A stretch of DNA of 17,151 bases from an uncultured Coriobacteriales bacterium. Lineage in GTDB: Bacteria; Actinomycetota; Coriobacteriia; Coriobacteriales; QAMH01. The DNA lies in the NCBI GenBank assembly GCA_934646835.1, contig CAKUES010000031.1, positions 1 through 17,151 on the forward strand, written 5' to 3'. Made by a program: the position numbers and the translations under genes. A model generated the notes under the pieces. It saw only the letters and a list, made by a program, of their open reading frames with translations, did not search any database and was not told where the DNA came from. Shown here in pieces: positions 1 to 6,420 of this stretch. How positions within the stretch are numbered: position 1 is the stretch's first letter; the number at the start of each line of letters is the position of its first letter.

Positions 1-57
1 CTACAAGGGGATCGCGGCTCGACGGTGCTGACGCGATGCCCATTGACCCTAGCAGCG

Positions 58-86
58 ATGGGGCGGATAAATTCCGCCCCTACGTA
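58..86. repeat. Family A hairpin core, variant stem
   Basis: A palindrome with arms GGGGCGGA and TCCGCCCC around a TAAAT loop, flanked by ATG on the left and TACG on the right. The flanks match those of the other family A cores in this window (137, 239, 3271, 3518, 9753, 15815). The stem sequence differs from the usual GGGGAGGGAC/GTCCCTCCCC, but both sides changed together so pairing is kept. Outer ends of a full element are not recognisable here, so this may be a decayed or core-only copy. Confidence 0.55.
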
Positions 87-136
87 CTTGGCCTGCAGGC
101 TCCGCAAGAATTGGGGATTAACAATCGCCGGAGCCC

Positions 137-166
137 CGTAGGGGAGGGACCCTGTCCCTCCCCATA
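137..166 (-). repeat. Family A hairpin core, copy 1
   Basis: A 30-bp core with arms GGGGAGGGAC and GTCCCTCCCC, bounded by CGTA on the left and ATA on the right. It is the exact reverse complement of the core at 239-268 and is identical to the one at 15815-15844. It faces the second core about 70 bp away, so the two form a large inverted pair. The outer ends of the element are degenerate or absent. Confidence 0.8.
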
Positions 167-238
167 CACCATGCATATTCATGTGCTGCAGCGACAAAAG
201 GCGATTCCACATACGGCAGCCCCATTAATTGCAACGCA

Positions 239-268
239 TATGGGGAGGGACAGGGTCCCTCCCCTACG
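239..268 (+). repeat. Family A hairpin core, copy 2
   Basis: A 30-bp core identical to the one at 9753-9782. The flanks retain weaker similarity to the complete elements: CATTAATTGCAACGCA before it resembles GATTAATGCAAGG at 3256, and GGTTTGCCCTATCACCTGCGG after it resembles the GGTTTTGCCAATCGC stretch of other copies. This supports an older, partly decayed copy of the same element. Confidence 0.75.
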
Positions 269-509
269 AGGGTTTGCCCTATCACCTGCGGAGCGAGCGC
301 AGCAATGCGAAGCGCCAACAAGCCGCAGCTCACGGACGTCGCAGCGCCAGCTACGACAACTCTAGAGCGCGCGAAAGCGCGCAGCCATCTTCCCCTCGGC
401 CTCCCCCAGCCGCGACGAGCAGGCCCTCGCACCTTGCAGCGACTCGCTGGCGCGGGCGAGCGCAGCGATGCCCGCCCCCGGGATGGCAAGCCGCTGCCGG
501 CCACAGACA

Positions 510-593
510 CCGCCGGCCCCCGGTCCCGATGCGCGCTCAGGCGAGTCAAAACAATCTCGAGCCTGAGCGCGCATCGGGGCTGGGGGCCGGCGG
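510..593. repeat. Long GC-rich hairpin (33-bp stem) 3' of the symporter gene
   Basis: The arms at 510-542 and 561-593 are reverse complements with two differences, both of which could be G-U wobbles in one RNA strand. They enclose an 18-base A-rich loop. The hairpin lies about 75 bp beyond the symporter stop codon on the minus strand, so it could end or stabilise that transcript. No T-run follows, so it is not a standard intrinsic terminator. It could also be a mobile palindromic repeat. Confidence 0.6.
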
Positions 594-668
594 CGCGTGC
601 ACCCAGGAGCCACAAGCGCAGCCCCCCCCCGCACGCATCAATCAACGAGTATCAACCACACCCAACGG

Positions 669-2159
669 CTAACCTCGATTCCTCATCGGAAAGAACAGCG
701 CCAGCGACTCATCATCAGCAGGCTTCGTCGCAAGCGAGACCACGACCATAAGCACAAGCGACACCACGATACCGATCGTGATCTGATGCAACCCAAAGAC
801 CTTGATGCCCAGCGCCATGCAAGCGCAGTACGCGAGCGTGCCACCCACCATGGACGCGATCGCACCCTGCTTGGTCGCGCGGCGCCAGAACATGCCCATG
901 ACGAAGACCCAGCAAAACGCAGTCTCGAGACCACCAAAGGCGAACATGTTGATCTTCCAGATGACATCGGGCGGGACAATCGCCAAGATGAAGACGATGG
1001 CGCCAATGAGGAGCGTCACGATCTGGCTCGCAGAAACAACGTGCTTCTCGACCAGCTCCTTGCCCTGCTCGGCACTGCGATGCATCCACAGGTCCTTGAC
1101 CACGGAGCTCGACGCGGCGATGAGCAGCGAGGACACGGTGGAGATGGACGCGGCGATCGGGCCGACGATGGCCACACCGGCGATGACAGGCGGCAACGTC
1201 GTCGCAATCGCCGCCGGGATGATGTTGTCGATGGTGCCGTAGGCGTCGATCGGCTCGGTGAGCACACCGGCAGCCAGAACACCCATGGAAGTGCCGACGA
1301 TCATCATGAAGCCGATGACGACGGTGCCGATGACCATGGCATGGCGCAGCGCCTTGGTATCGCGCGCACCCACGCAGCGCACGACGCTTTGCGGCAGGCA
1401 GAAGGTAAACACGCCGACGAGCAGCCACTGCGTGAAGTAGAGGCCGTAGGGCATGCTGCCGCCAGAGAGCGGCTCCATCATCTGAGGATGATTGGTGTGG
1501 ACCGTGTTCATGAGATTCTCGAAACCGCCGCCTGCGCAGATGAGACCCGCCGCAAGGATGACAAGGCCGAGAATCATCGCGATGCCGCACAGCGCGTCGG
1601 TCAGCGCGACGCCACGAAAACCGCCGATCGTCGTGAAGATGATGACCGCGATACCAAAGATTACAAGGCCGATCTCATAGGAGTAGCCGGTGACGGAGGC
1701 GAAAAGCTTTGCTCCGCCGACAAACTGCGCCACCATAGTCGCCGCAAAGAAGACGATGATGATGAGCGCGGAGGCGATGGCTAACGCGTTGGACTTGTAG
1801 CGCTCGCGCAGCACGTCGATGACGGTAACAGCACCCATGCGGTGCGAGACGAGCATCATCTTCTTGCCGAGGATGCCGTAGAGCAAAAACAGAGCCGTGA
1901 CCTGCACGGTTGCCATATAGACCCAGCCAAAGCCGATGTTCCACGCCTGGCCAGGGCCGCCGACAAAGGAGCTGACGGAGCCGTAGGTGGCAACCGTCGT
2001 CATGGCGAGCACGAAGCCGCCCAGGGTCCTATTGCCGATGTAGTACTTGCTGGCGAAGTCTCCGCCCTCGCTGTCGCTCGCCTTGCGCGCCCAGATACTG
2101 ATGCCGAGCGCGATGACGAGGAAGACGATGACGGGAAGCAGACTGATGAGGTTACCCAT
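669..2159 (-). CDS. panF: Sodium/pantothenate symporter, PanF-like (SSS family)
   Basis: A 496-residue, strongly hydrophobic protein of the sodium:solute symporter family, predicted to import pantothenate with sodium across the cytoplasmic membrane for coenzyme A synthesis. Seen: about 13 membrane segments, the YYIGNRTLGGFVLAMTT region at 39-55, the SSFVGGPG-AW block at 63-72 and the GILGKKM segment near 96-101, the arrangement I associate with PanF rather than with proline or glucose symporters. Its length is usual for the family. The ATG shares one base with the stop of the upstream DUF997 gene (TAATG), so the two are translationally coupled. DUF997 with PanF is also the yhdT-panF pairing of Escherichia coli, which strengthens the call. 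The exact substrate is inferred from similarity and context; another small organic acid is possible. A 33-bp-stem hairpin lies beyond the stop. Confidence 0.85.
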   Translation of the reverse strand: MGNLISLLPVIVFLVIALGISIWARKASDSEGGDFASKYYIGNRTLGGFVLAMTTVATYGSVSSFVGGPGQAWNIGFGWVYMATVQVTALFLLYGILGKKMMLVSHRMGAVTVIDVLRERYKSNALAIASALIIIVFFAATMVAQFVGGAKLFASVTGYSYEIGLVIFGIAVIIFTTIGGFRGVALTDALCGIAMILGLVILAAGLICAGGGFENLMNTVHTNHPQMMEPLSGGSMPYGLYFTQWLLVGVFTFCLPQSVVRCVGARDTKALRHAMVIGTVVIGFMMIVGTSMGVLAAGVLTEPIDAYGTIDNIIPAAIATTLPPVIAGVAIVGPIAASISTVSSLLIAASSSVVKDLWMHRSAEQGKELVEKHVVSASQIVTLLIGAIVFILAIVPPDVIWKINMFAFGGLETAFCWVFVMGMFWRRATKQGAIASMVGGTLAYCACMALGIKVFGLHQITIGIVVSLVLMVVVSLATKPADDESLALFFPMRNRG

Positions 2160-2449
2160 TAGCGCTCACCGCCCTTGTCCTGCGCGTCGTCGAAGTCACG
2201 CGTGTCGAAGTCGCAGAAAAAACGACGGGAAAGAACGACGGCGACGATGATAGCGAACACCCAGGTGCCCACCGTACCGGCAACCGCCCACAGCGGCATG
2301 CCCCAGATCCAGACGTCGACGCCTGCAAGGCCAAAGCCGCAGACGGCCCAGACAGCGATGGTCGCCACGAGGGCGATGACCGTCACCACGGCTTCTTTGT
2401 TGCATGCACGTAGCTTGGCGCCGTATGCATCTTCGTAATCGGTCTTCAC
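2159..2449 (-). CDS. yhdT: DUF997 (YhdT-like) small membrane protein
   Basis: A 96-residue protein with a charged N-terminus, two membrane segments (roughly residues 17-38 and 47-69) and an acidic C-terminal tail (DFDTRDFDDAQDKGGER). This matches the DUF997/YhdT family, whose genes sit beside panF; the role is unknown but it may be an accessory to the symporter. I chose the GTG at 2447-2449 because an AGGGGG ribosome-binding site lies 6 bases upstream, and translation then begins KTDYEDAYG. An ATG at 2519-2521 in the same frame would add 24 poorly conserved-looking residues and has no ribosome-binding site. The stop overlaps the symporter start by one base. A small leader hairpin at 2476-2492 precedes the ribosome-binding site. 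Confidence 0.8.
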   Translation of the reverse strand: MKTDYEDAYGAKLRACNKEAVVTVIALVATIAVWAVCGFGLAGVDVWIWGMPLWAVAGTVGTWVFAIIVAVVLSRRFFCDFDTRDFDDAQDKGGER

Positions 2450-2475
2450 CTTGTCCCCCTTTTTCGTTTCAGCTG

Positions 2476-2492
2476 CTCCCCCGTTTGGGGAG
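2476..2492 (-). promoter_or_regulatory. Leader hairpin ahead of the yhdT-panF unit
   Basis: A stem of CTCCCC paired with GGGGAG around a 5-base loop, about 15 bases upstream of the AGGGGG ribosome-binding site of the DUF997 gene. The CTCCCC strand could pair with that site instead of its partner, so alternative folding could affect translation. No known riboswitch was recognised; the effect is inference. Confidence 0.35.
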
Positions 2493-2668
2493 TCACCAGT
2501 ATCAATGCGTCGATTTTGCAATGAAACCGTTACATCTCCGCAGCGAAAACCTGCAAAAATCCACTATTGACCCTATGGGTCGGCAACGAGCAGACACTCG
2601 GCAGCCCATGCGCGATGCACGCAGGCAGCTGCCGCTACCCTAAACGAGCAAAACGAGAGGAAAGCGCC

Positions 2669-3178
2669 TTGGCAGAAGAGATGATCGACATCTACGACGA
2701 AAACATGGAGTTCACGGGCCTCACGGTGCCGCGCAAGGGCGCCTTCATGCAGGAGGGGCAGTTTATGCTCTACGCGCTGGCCATCGTCGAGGACATGCAC
2801 GGCAATATCCTCATCACCAAGCGCGCGATGGACAAGAAGTGGGCGGCAGGCCAGTGGGAGGTCCAAGGCGGCGGCGTCGACAGCGGTGAGACCCCGCTGC
2901 AAGGAGCCATCCGCGAGGTCTTCGAGGAGGTCGGCCTCACGGTGACCCAGGACCAGGCGCAGTTCTGCTACCGCTACACCAACGTCGACCTGCCCCGCGG
3001 CGACAACTACATCAACAGCATCTACCGCTTCAAGCTCGACTTCGCCCTCGACGACGTCTCGCTCGCCGCGCGCGAGGCGACCAACTGCAAGCTCGCCACC
3101 TGGGAGGAGATCACCGCGCTCAAAGAGCAGGGCCTCTTCCTCCACTACGAGCGCATCCAGAAGGCGCTGGGCAGATAG
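2669..3178 (+). CDS. NUDIX hydrolase
   Basis: A 169-residue NUDIX-fold protein that probably hydrolyses a nucleoside diphosphate linked to another moiety, in the cytoplasm. The full NUDIX box is present at residues 68-90: GGVDSGE, seven residues, then REVFEEVGL, with the metal-binding glutamates E86 and E87 intact. The first 35 residues (IDIYDENMEFTG, then PRKGAFMQEGQ) resemble the group related to isopentenyl-diphosphate isomerase and YfcD, where substrate prediction is unreliable. I chose the TTG at 2669 because AGAGG lies 8 bases upstream and the product then starts at the conserved domain edge. The open frame extends to an ATG at 2567 with no ribosome-binding site and a low-complexity leader. 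The gene diverges from the yhdT-panF unit and has no co-directional partner. Confidence 0.85.
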   Translation: MAEEMIDIYDENMEFTGLTVPRKGAFMQEGQFMLYALAIVEDMHGNILITKRAMDKKWAAGQWEVQGGGVDSGETPLQGAIREVFEEVGLTVTQDQAQFCYRYTNVDLPRGDNYINSIYRFKLDFALDDVSLAAREATNCKLATWEEITALKEQGLFLHYERIQKALGR

Positions 3179-3210
3179 CGGGGTTCAAAGCCCTCGCATT
3201 TACGTCGCCC

Positions 3211-3423
3211 TAAGCGAAGCGCACAGCGCGGAGTCGAAGGATCTAGGAAAACGCTGATTAATGCAAGGTATATGGGGAGGGACTTCGGTCCCTCCCCTAC
3301 GCAACCAGCGGTTTTGCCAATCGCGTGCGGCAAGCATCTTCCTTAATCTGCGTTTCCCTAGACGCGGCCTAACGTTGGCCTGCATGTAGATTCCTCGACT
3401 CCGCGCCTGCGGCGCTTCGCTCA
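3211..3423. repeat. Imperfect inverted repeat enclosing a family A element
   Basis: The left arm (3211-3245) and right arm (3387-3423) are about 80% reverse-complementary, sharing AGCGAAGCGC and GCGCGGAGTCGA. The 119-bp family A element at 3243-3361 lies between them, touching the left arm at ATCTA. The arrangement looks like one repeat inserted into or captured by another. No coding sequence is present. Confidence 0.6.
3243..3361 (+). mobile_element. Family A MITE-like element, complete copy (119 bp)
   Basis: The element begins CTAGGAAAACGCTGATTAA and ends TTAATCTGCGTTTCCCTAG; these ends are inverted repeats matching at 17 of 19 positions. The hairpin core at 3271-3301 has arms GGGGAGGGAC and GTCCCTCCCC around TTCG. 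The GGTTTTGCCAATCGCG stretch after the core is shared with the copies at 9725 and 15755. It is too small to encode a transposase, so it would be a non-autonomous element; which enzyme would move it cannot be told from this window. Confidence 0.7.
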
Positions 3424-3517
3424 GGACGTCAAGACCCACATGTCCCGCAAAAGACCAGGCCCCGATGGAATGCCGCCAAGTCGAAGCCAACCGGCACCAT
3501 ACCGCCAACGTAGCGCA

Positions 3518-3547
3518 CATGGAGAGGGACAGGGTCTCTCCCCTACG
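3518..3547 (+). repeat. Family A hairpin core, diverged copy
   Basis: A core similar to the other family A copies but with two substitutions, reading GGAGAGGGAC and GTCTCTCCCC around AGG. Pairing is slightly weakened (one A-C mismatch, one G-U). The CTACG right flank is kept. Outer ends were not recognised. Confidence 0.65.
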
Positions 3548-3579
3548 AGGAGAAGCTTTCGACATGCCGTCTTCCTCTC

Positions 3580-3609
3580 ATTGTCTGAACGATTTTTCGT
3601 TCAGACAAT
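3580..3609. repeat. 30-bp perfect palindrome with TTTT loop (pair member 1)
   Basis: Two 13-base arms, ATTGTCTGAACGA and its exact reverse complement, enclose TTTT. The whole unit is the reverse complement of the one at 3643-3672, which has AAAA in the loop. It lies 155 bp upstream of the response-regulator start. It could be a terminator-like hairpin, a repeat, or a regulator site. Confidence 0.75.
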
Positions 3610-3642
3610 CTGCAGATTTCTCAAAATCGCCCCTTTGCGCCA

Positions 3643-3672
3643 ATTGTCTGAACGAAAAATCGTTCAGACAAT
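3643..3672. repeat. 30-bp perfect palindrome with AAAA loop (pair member 2)
   Basis: The same 13-base arms as the palindrome at 3580, with an AAAA loop and 33 bp between the units. A weaker similar stretch (TCTGACAAAATCGTCA) follows at about 3691-3706, and AAAATCG...TTTGCG occurs both between the palindromes and in this later stretch, which suggests local duplication. The gap from 3179 to 3763 contains no gene. Confidence 0.75.
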
Positions 3673-3763
3673 TTCGCGTAGCGCCCACTATCTGACAAAA
3701 TCGTCATTTGCGTTTGAGAGCGGGGCATGACAAGGTAGGGGCAACCGATTTTTTGGAGTGGAC

Positions 3764-4429
3764 ATGCCCCTGATTTTCATCGTCGAAGACGACGCCGCCC
3801 TGCGCCGTGAGCTCGCCAGCCTGCTTGCGACAGAGGGCTACGACGTCGAGTGCTGCCGCGACTTTTCCAACGCCGTCGCAGAGGCCCTGGAAGCAGAGCC
3901 AGACTGCGTCATCATGGACGCCATGCTGCCCGGCGCCGACGGCCGCATGCTGTGCAGCGCGCTGCGCAAGAAAAGCGACGTCTGCATCGTCATGCTCACC
4001 TGCCTCAACTCCGAGTTCGACGAGGTCACCGCCCTCAATCTGGGCGCCGACGACTACATCACCAAACCCTACCGCCCCCAGGTGCTGCTCGCGCACATCC
4101 AGGCGGCGCTGCGCCGTCGCGGTATCGCGGACAAGCGCATGCTCTCGCATGCCGGGCTCACGCTCGACATCGGCAGCGGCAAGGTAACCTTTGGCGACAA
4201 GTCCGCGAATCTCACGCGCAACGAGGCGAGCATTCTCGCCCTGCTCATGCGCAGCGCCGGCAACGCCATCAGCCGCCAGGAGCTCATGGTCGAGCTGTGG
4301 GAGTCTGACGCCTTCATCGACGACAACACGCTCACGGTCAACGTCAACCGCCTGCGCAAGGCCCTGACGGGCATCGGCGCGCCAGAGGACTACGTGAAGA
4401 CCAAGCGCGGCGTGGGGTACCTCGTATGA
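3764..4429 (+). CDS. OmpR-family response regulator of a Bce-type system
   Basis: A 221-residue two-domain response regulator acting as a phosphorylation-controlled DNA-binding protein in the cytoplasm. The receiver domain (1-115) shows the acidic pair D9/D10, phosphoacceptor D52 in IMDAMLPG, T79 and K101 in the TKPY switch. A winged-helix domain follows (about 125-221), ending in the RGVGYLV typical of OmpR proteins. I chose the ATG at 3764, with GGAG 5 bases upstream; a GTG at 3758 overlaps that site and lacks its own. The stop overlaps the kinase start by four bases (ATGA), so they are co-translated. With a Bce-like kinase and FtsX-type ABC transporter downstream, the likely role is to switch on the transporter when a membrane-active peptide is present. 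The inducing compound is unknown. Confidence 0.9.
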   Translation: MPLIFIVEDDAALRRELASLLATEGYDVECCRDFSNAVAEALEAEPDCVIMDAMLPGADGRMLCSALRKKSDVCIVMLTCLNSEFDEVTALNLGADDYITKPYRPQVLLAHIQAALRRRGIADKRMLSHAGLTLDIGSGKVTFGDKSANLTRNEASILALLMRSAGNAISRQELMVELWESDAFIDDNTLTVNVNRLRKALTGIGAPEDYVKTKRGVGYLV

Positions 4430-5469
4430 GCACGGAGCGCTACCAGTTCTGTCCGAGCGCGTTTCTTGCCGACCACACCGTCTCCATCGGCATTGCTCTT
4501 GCTTGCGCGCTGAGCATCGGCATCGCGGTCAAGGTGCTCGGCTGCCCGACGCAGGCAGCCCTCGTCCTTGCCAGCACCGTCCTCGTGTTCTTTGCCATCG
4601 ACCTTAGCTGGGGCTACCTGCGACGCAGGCGCTTCTACCGCGATGTCGAAGGCGCCCTTGACGACGCTGACCGCGCCTACTACCTCCCCGACCTCGTGAA
4701 GCGCCCGCTCTTTGCCGATGGCAAGCTGCTCTATGACGCCTGCGCGGACGTCGCCGCCTCCGACGCAGCCCTCCTCTCCCAGCAACGCGAGGCCACCGCG
4801 CTCAACCGCGAGTACGTCGAGCTGTGGACACATGAAATCAAGACCCCCATCGCCACCTTGAAGCTTGCGCTATCGCGCATGCACGGTCCCGATGCCCTCG
4901 CCCTCAAGCAGGAAGTCGAGCGCATCGAGCTCGCCTGCGAGCGCGCCCTCTACAGCGCGCGCACCACCGAGCTCTCTCGCGACTACACGATTCGCGAGAT
5001 CGGCCTCGCACGCTGTTGCAAAACGGCATGCAAGGACCTCGCCCATCTCCTCGTCCAAAGCGCAACGCAGCCTGTCTTTGCCTTGGACGACAAAGCAGAG
5101 GTACTGGGCGACGAGCAGTGGACGAGCTTCGTCATCAAGCAAGTCGTCTCCAACAGCGCCAAGTACCAGGCAAGCACGATCACCTTTACCACCCGTTCCC
5201 TGGAGATGGGCACGCCACACGGGCGCATCGAGCTTGCGATTGCCGACGACGGCATCGGCATCGACCCTGAGGAGCTGCAGCATATCTTTGCCCGCGGCTT
5301 CAGCGGCAGCAACGGCCGCGCGGAGGGCAAGTCCACTGGCATGGGCCTCTACCTCGCCGCCCAGGTCTGCAAGTCGATGGGTGTGGGGCTTACAGCAAGC
5401 TCCGCCAAGGGGCAGGGCACGACCATCACCTTGAGCTTTCCCATCGACCGCAGCCACCTCGAGCACTAA
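4426..5469 (+). CDS. Sensor histidine kinase, intramembrane-sensing Bce-like type
   Basis: A 347-residue membrane histidine kinase. Two membrane segments (about 17-37 and 43-60) are joined by only a few residues, so there is no extracellular sensor domain. The dimerisation/phosphoacceptor motif is ELWTHEIKTPI with H136. The ATPase domain has the N-box SNSAKYQ (N243), G1 box DDGIGI (274-279) and G2 box TGMGLYL (304-310), so it looks fully active. This layout is that of BceS-type kinases, which are known to sense through a partner BceAB-type transporter, and such a transporter is encoded just downstream. It overlaps the response regulator by four bases. Partnership with that regulator is strongly supported by position; the stimulus is not known. 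Confidence 0.9.
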   Translation: MSTERYQFCPSAFLADHTVSIGIALACALSIGIAVKVLGCPTQAALVLASTVLVFFAIDLSWGYLRRRRFYRDVEGALDDADRAYYLPDLVKRPLFADGKLLYDACADVAASDAALLSQQREATALNREYVELWTHEIKTPIATLKLALSRMHGPDALALKQEVERIELACERALYSARTTELSRDYTIREIGLARCCKTACKDLAHLLVQSATQPVFALDDKAEVLGDEQWTSFVIKQVVSNSAKYQASTITFTTRSLEMGTPHGRIELAIADDGIGIDPEELQHIFARGFSGSNGRAEGKSTGMGLYLAAQVCKSMGVGLTASSAKGQGTTITLSFPIDRSHLEH

Positions 5470-5510
5470 ATCCCGACCAGGCACCAGCGTGACACGAACA
5501 TAACGAAACA

Positions 5511-5527
5511 GTAAGCCGACCGTAAGC
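5511..5527 (+). promoter_or_regulatory. Candidate response-regulator site: GTAAGC direct repeat
   Basis: GTAAGC occurs at 5511 and again at 5522, exactly 11 bp apart, in the 135-bp gap between kinase and ATPase genes. OmpR-family regulators commonly bind direct repeats at about one helical turn, and Bce-type regulators typically control the transporter promoter. No clear -35/-10 pair was found in the gap, so this is a suggestion only. Confidence 0.35.
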
Positions 5528-5604
5528 GCAATCGATGGCAGCAAGAGACCCGCTAGCGCACCATTGATGTTGCAAGTCAAACACCCCTTGAAGGAGGGAA
5601 CCCC

Positions 5605-6420
5605 ATGACATCAACAGCAACAGTTGCAAGCGTCTCGGCCACAAGCGGCGCAACGCCCGCGCTTCAGACAATCCAGCTCGAGAAGGTCTTTGGCAGCAAG
5701 GGTGCCGTGACAAAGGCCCTCGACGGCATCGACCTCGTCGTCGAGAAGGGCGAGTTCGTCGCCATCATGGGCCCGTCGGGCTCCGGCAAGTCCACGCTTC
5801 TCAACTGCATCGCAACCATCGAGAACTCCACCGCCGGCCAGATCATCGTCGACGGGCGCGACGTCACGCGCCTGCGCGGCAGGAACCTGACGTGTTTTCG
5901 CCGCGACGAGCTCGGCTTCATCTTCCAGGACGGCAACCTCATCGACACCCTGAGCGGCTACGAGAACATCGCCTTGGCCCTCAGCATCCAGAAGGCCCCC
6001 GCCGCAGAGATCGACGGCCGCGTGCGTAAGATGGCCGACGCCCTTGACGTCGCAAGCGTGCTCGACAAGCGCCCCTCCCAGATGTCCGGCGGCCAGCGCC
6101 AGCGCGTCGCGGCTGCTCGCGCGCTCGTCACCAAGCCCAAGCTCGTGCTCGCCGACGAGCCCACCGGCGCGCTCGACTCGCGCAACGCGCGCATCATGAT
6201 GGAGAGCCTCTCCACCATGAACAAGCAATTGAGTGCGACCATCCTCATGGTCACCCACGACGCCTTCGCCGCCTCCTTTGCCCACCGCGTGGTCTTCGTG
6301 CGCGACGGCCGCATCTTCAACCAGGTCAGCGCCGGTGCCGAAGGCCGCAACGCGCTCTTCGAGCGCATCATGAAGGTGCAGGCCTTCCTCGGCGGAGAGG
6401 TGGCCCGCAATGACGCTTAA
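5605..6420 (+). CDS. ABC transporter ATP-binding protein, BceA/MacB type
   Basis: A 271-residue ATPase that drives the FtsX-type permease encoded next. Motifs in order: Walker A GPSGSGKST (56-64), Q-loop Q108 in FQDGN, signature SGGQRQR (161-167), Walker B LVLADEP (180-186) with catalytic E185, D-loop GALDSRN and H-loop H218 in MVTHD. All key residues are present. The first 20 residues are a poorly conserved-looking T/S/A-rich leader, so a later start cannot be excluded, but AAGGAGGG lies 6-7 bases before this ATG. Its end overlaps the permease gene by 11 bases. In this family the pair frees membrane-bound targets from antimicrobial peptides and signals to the kinase. Confidence 0.93.
   Translation: MTSTATVASVSATSGATPALQTIQLEKVFGSKGAVTKALDGIDLVVEKGEFVAIMGPSGSGKSTLLNCIATIENSTAGQIIVDGRDVTRLRGRNLTCFRRDELGFIFQDGNLIDTLSGYENIALALSIQKAPAAEIDGRVRKMADALDVASVLDKRPSQMSGGQRQRVAAARALVTKPKLVLADEPTGALDSRNARIMMESLSTMNKQLSATILMVTHDAFAASFAHRVVFVRDGRIFNQVSAGAEGRNALFERIMKVQAFLGGEVARNDA

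Larger units (their letters stand above)
1..668. other. Gene-free region with palindromes
   Basis: No convincing gene lies here. Open frames in this stretch overlap one another on both strands, have proline/arginine/alanine-biased translations typical of random GC-rich DNA, and match no family I recognise. The region holds three family A cores (58, 137, 239), a short GCGCGC-GAAA-GCGCGC hairpin near 366-381, the long hairpin at 510-593 and a run of nine C at 622-630. A short open stretch from base 2 to a TGA at 29-31 could be the tail of an upstream gene, but it is too short to judge. Confidence 0.6.

Noticed and set aside
2..31. C-terminal end of an upstream gene
   Set aside because: Ten codons before a TGA cannot be told from chance without sequence beyond the window.
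622..630. Run of nine C as a phase-variation tract
   Set aside because: It lies outside any gene or identified promoter, so slippage would have no evident effect; sequencing length error is also possible.
118..645. Minus-strand frame in the left intergenic region
   Set aside because: It runs through family A cores and the 33-bp hairpin, with R/A/G-biased content; the open frame is a product of high GC.
597..1784. Long open frame on the plus strand over the symporter gene
   Set aside because: It is antisense to a well-supported membrane transporter, and its H/D/R-rich translation is the usual mirror of hydrophobic codons.
2476..2492. Pantothenate-sensing riboswitch upstream of yhdT-panF
   Set aside because: Only one small hairpin is present and no known riboswitch consensus was recognised; recorded only as a leader hairpin.
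3200..3565. Minus-strand frame in the NUDIX to response-regulator gap
   Set aside because: It spans several palindromic repeats and translates them; no start signal or domain.
3580..3672. Two palindromes as the start of a CRISPR array
   Set aside because: There are only two units, each the complement of the other, with one 33-bp spacer and no cas genes.
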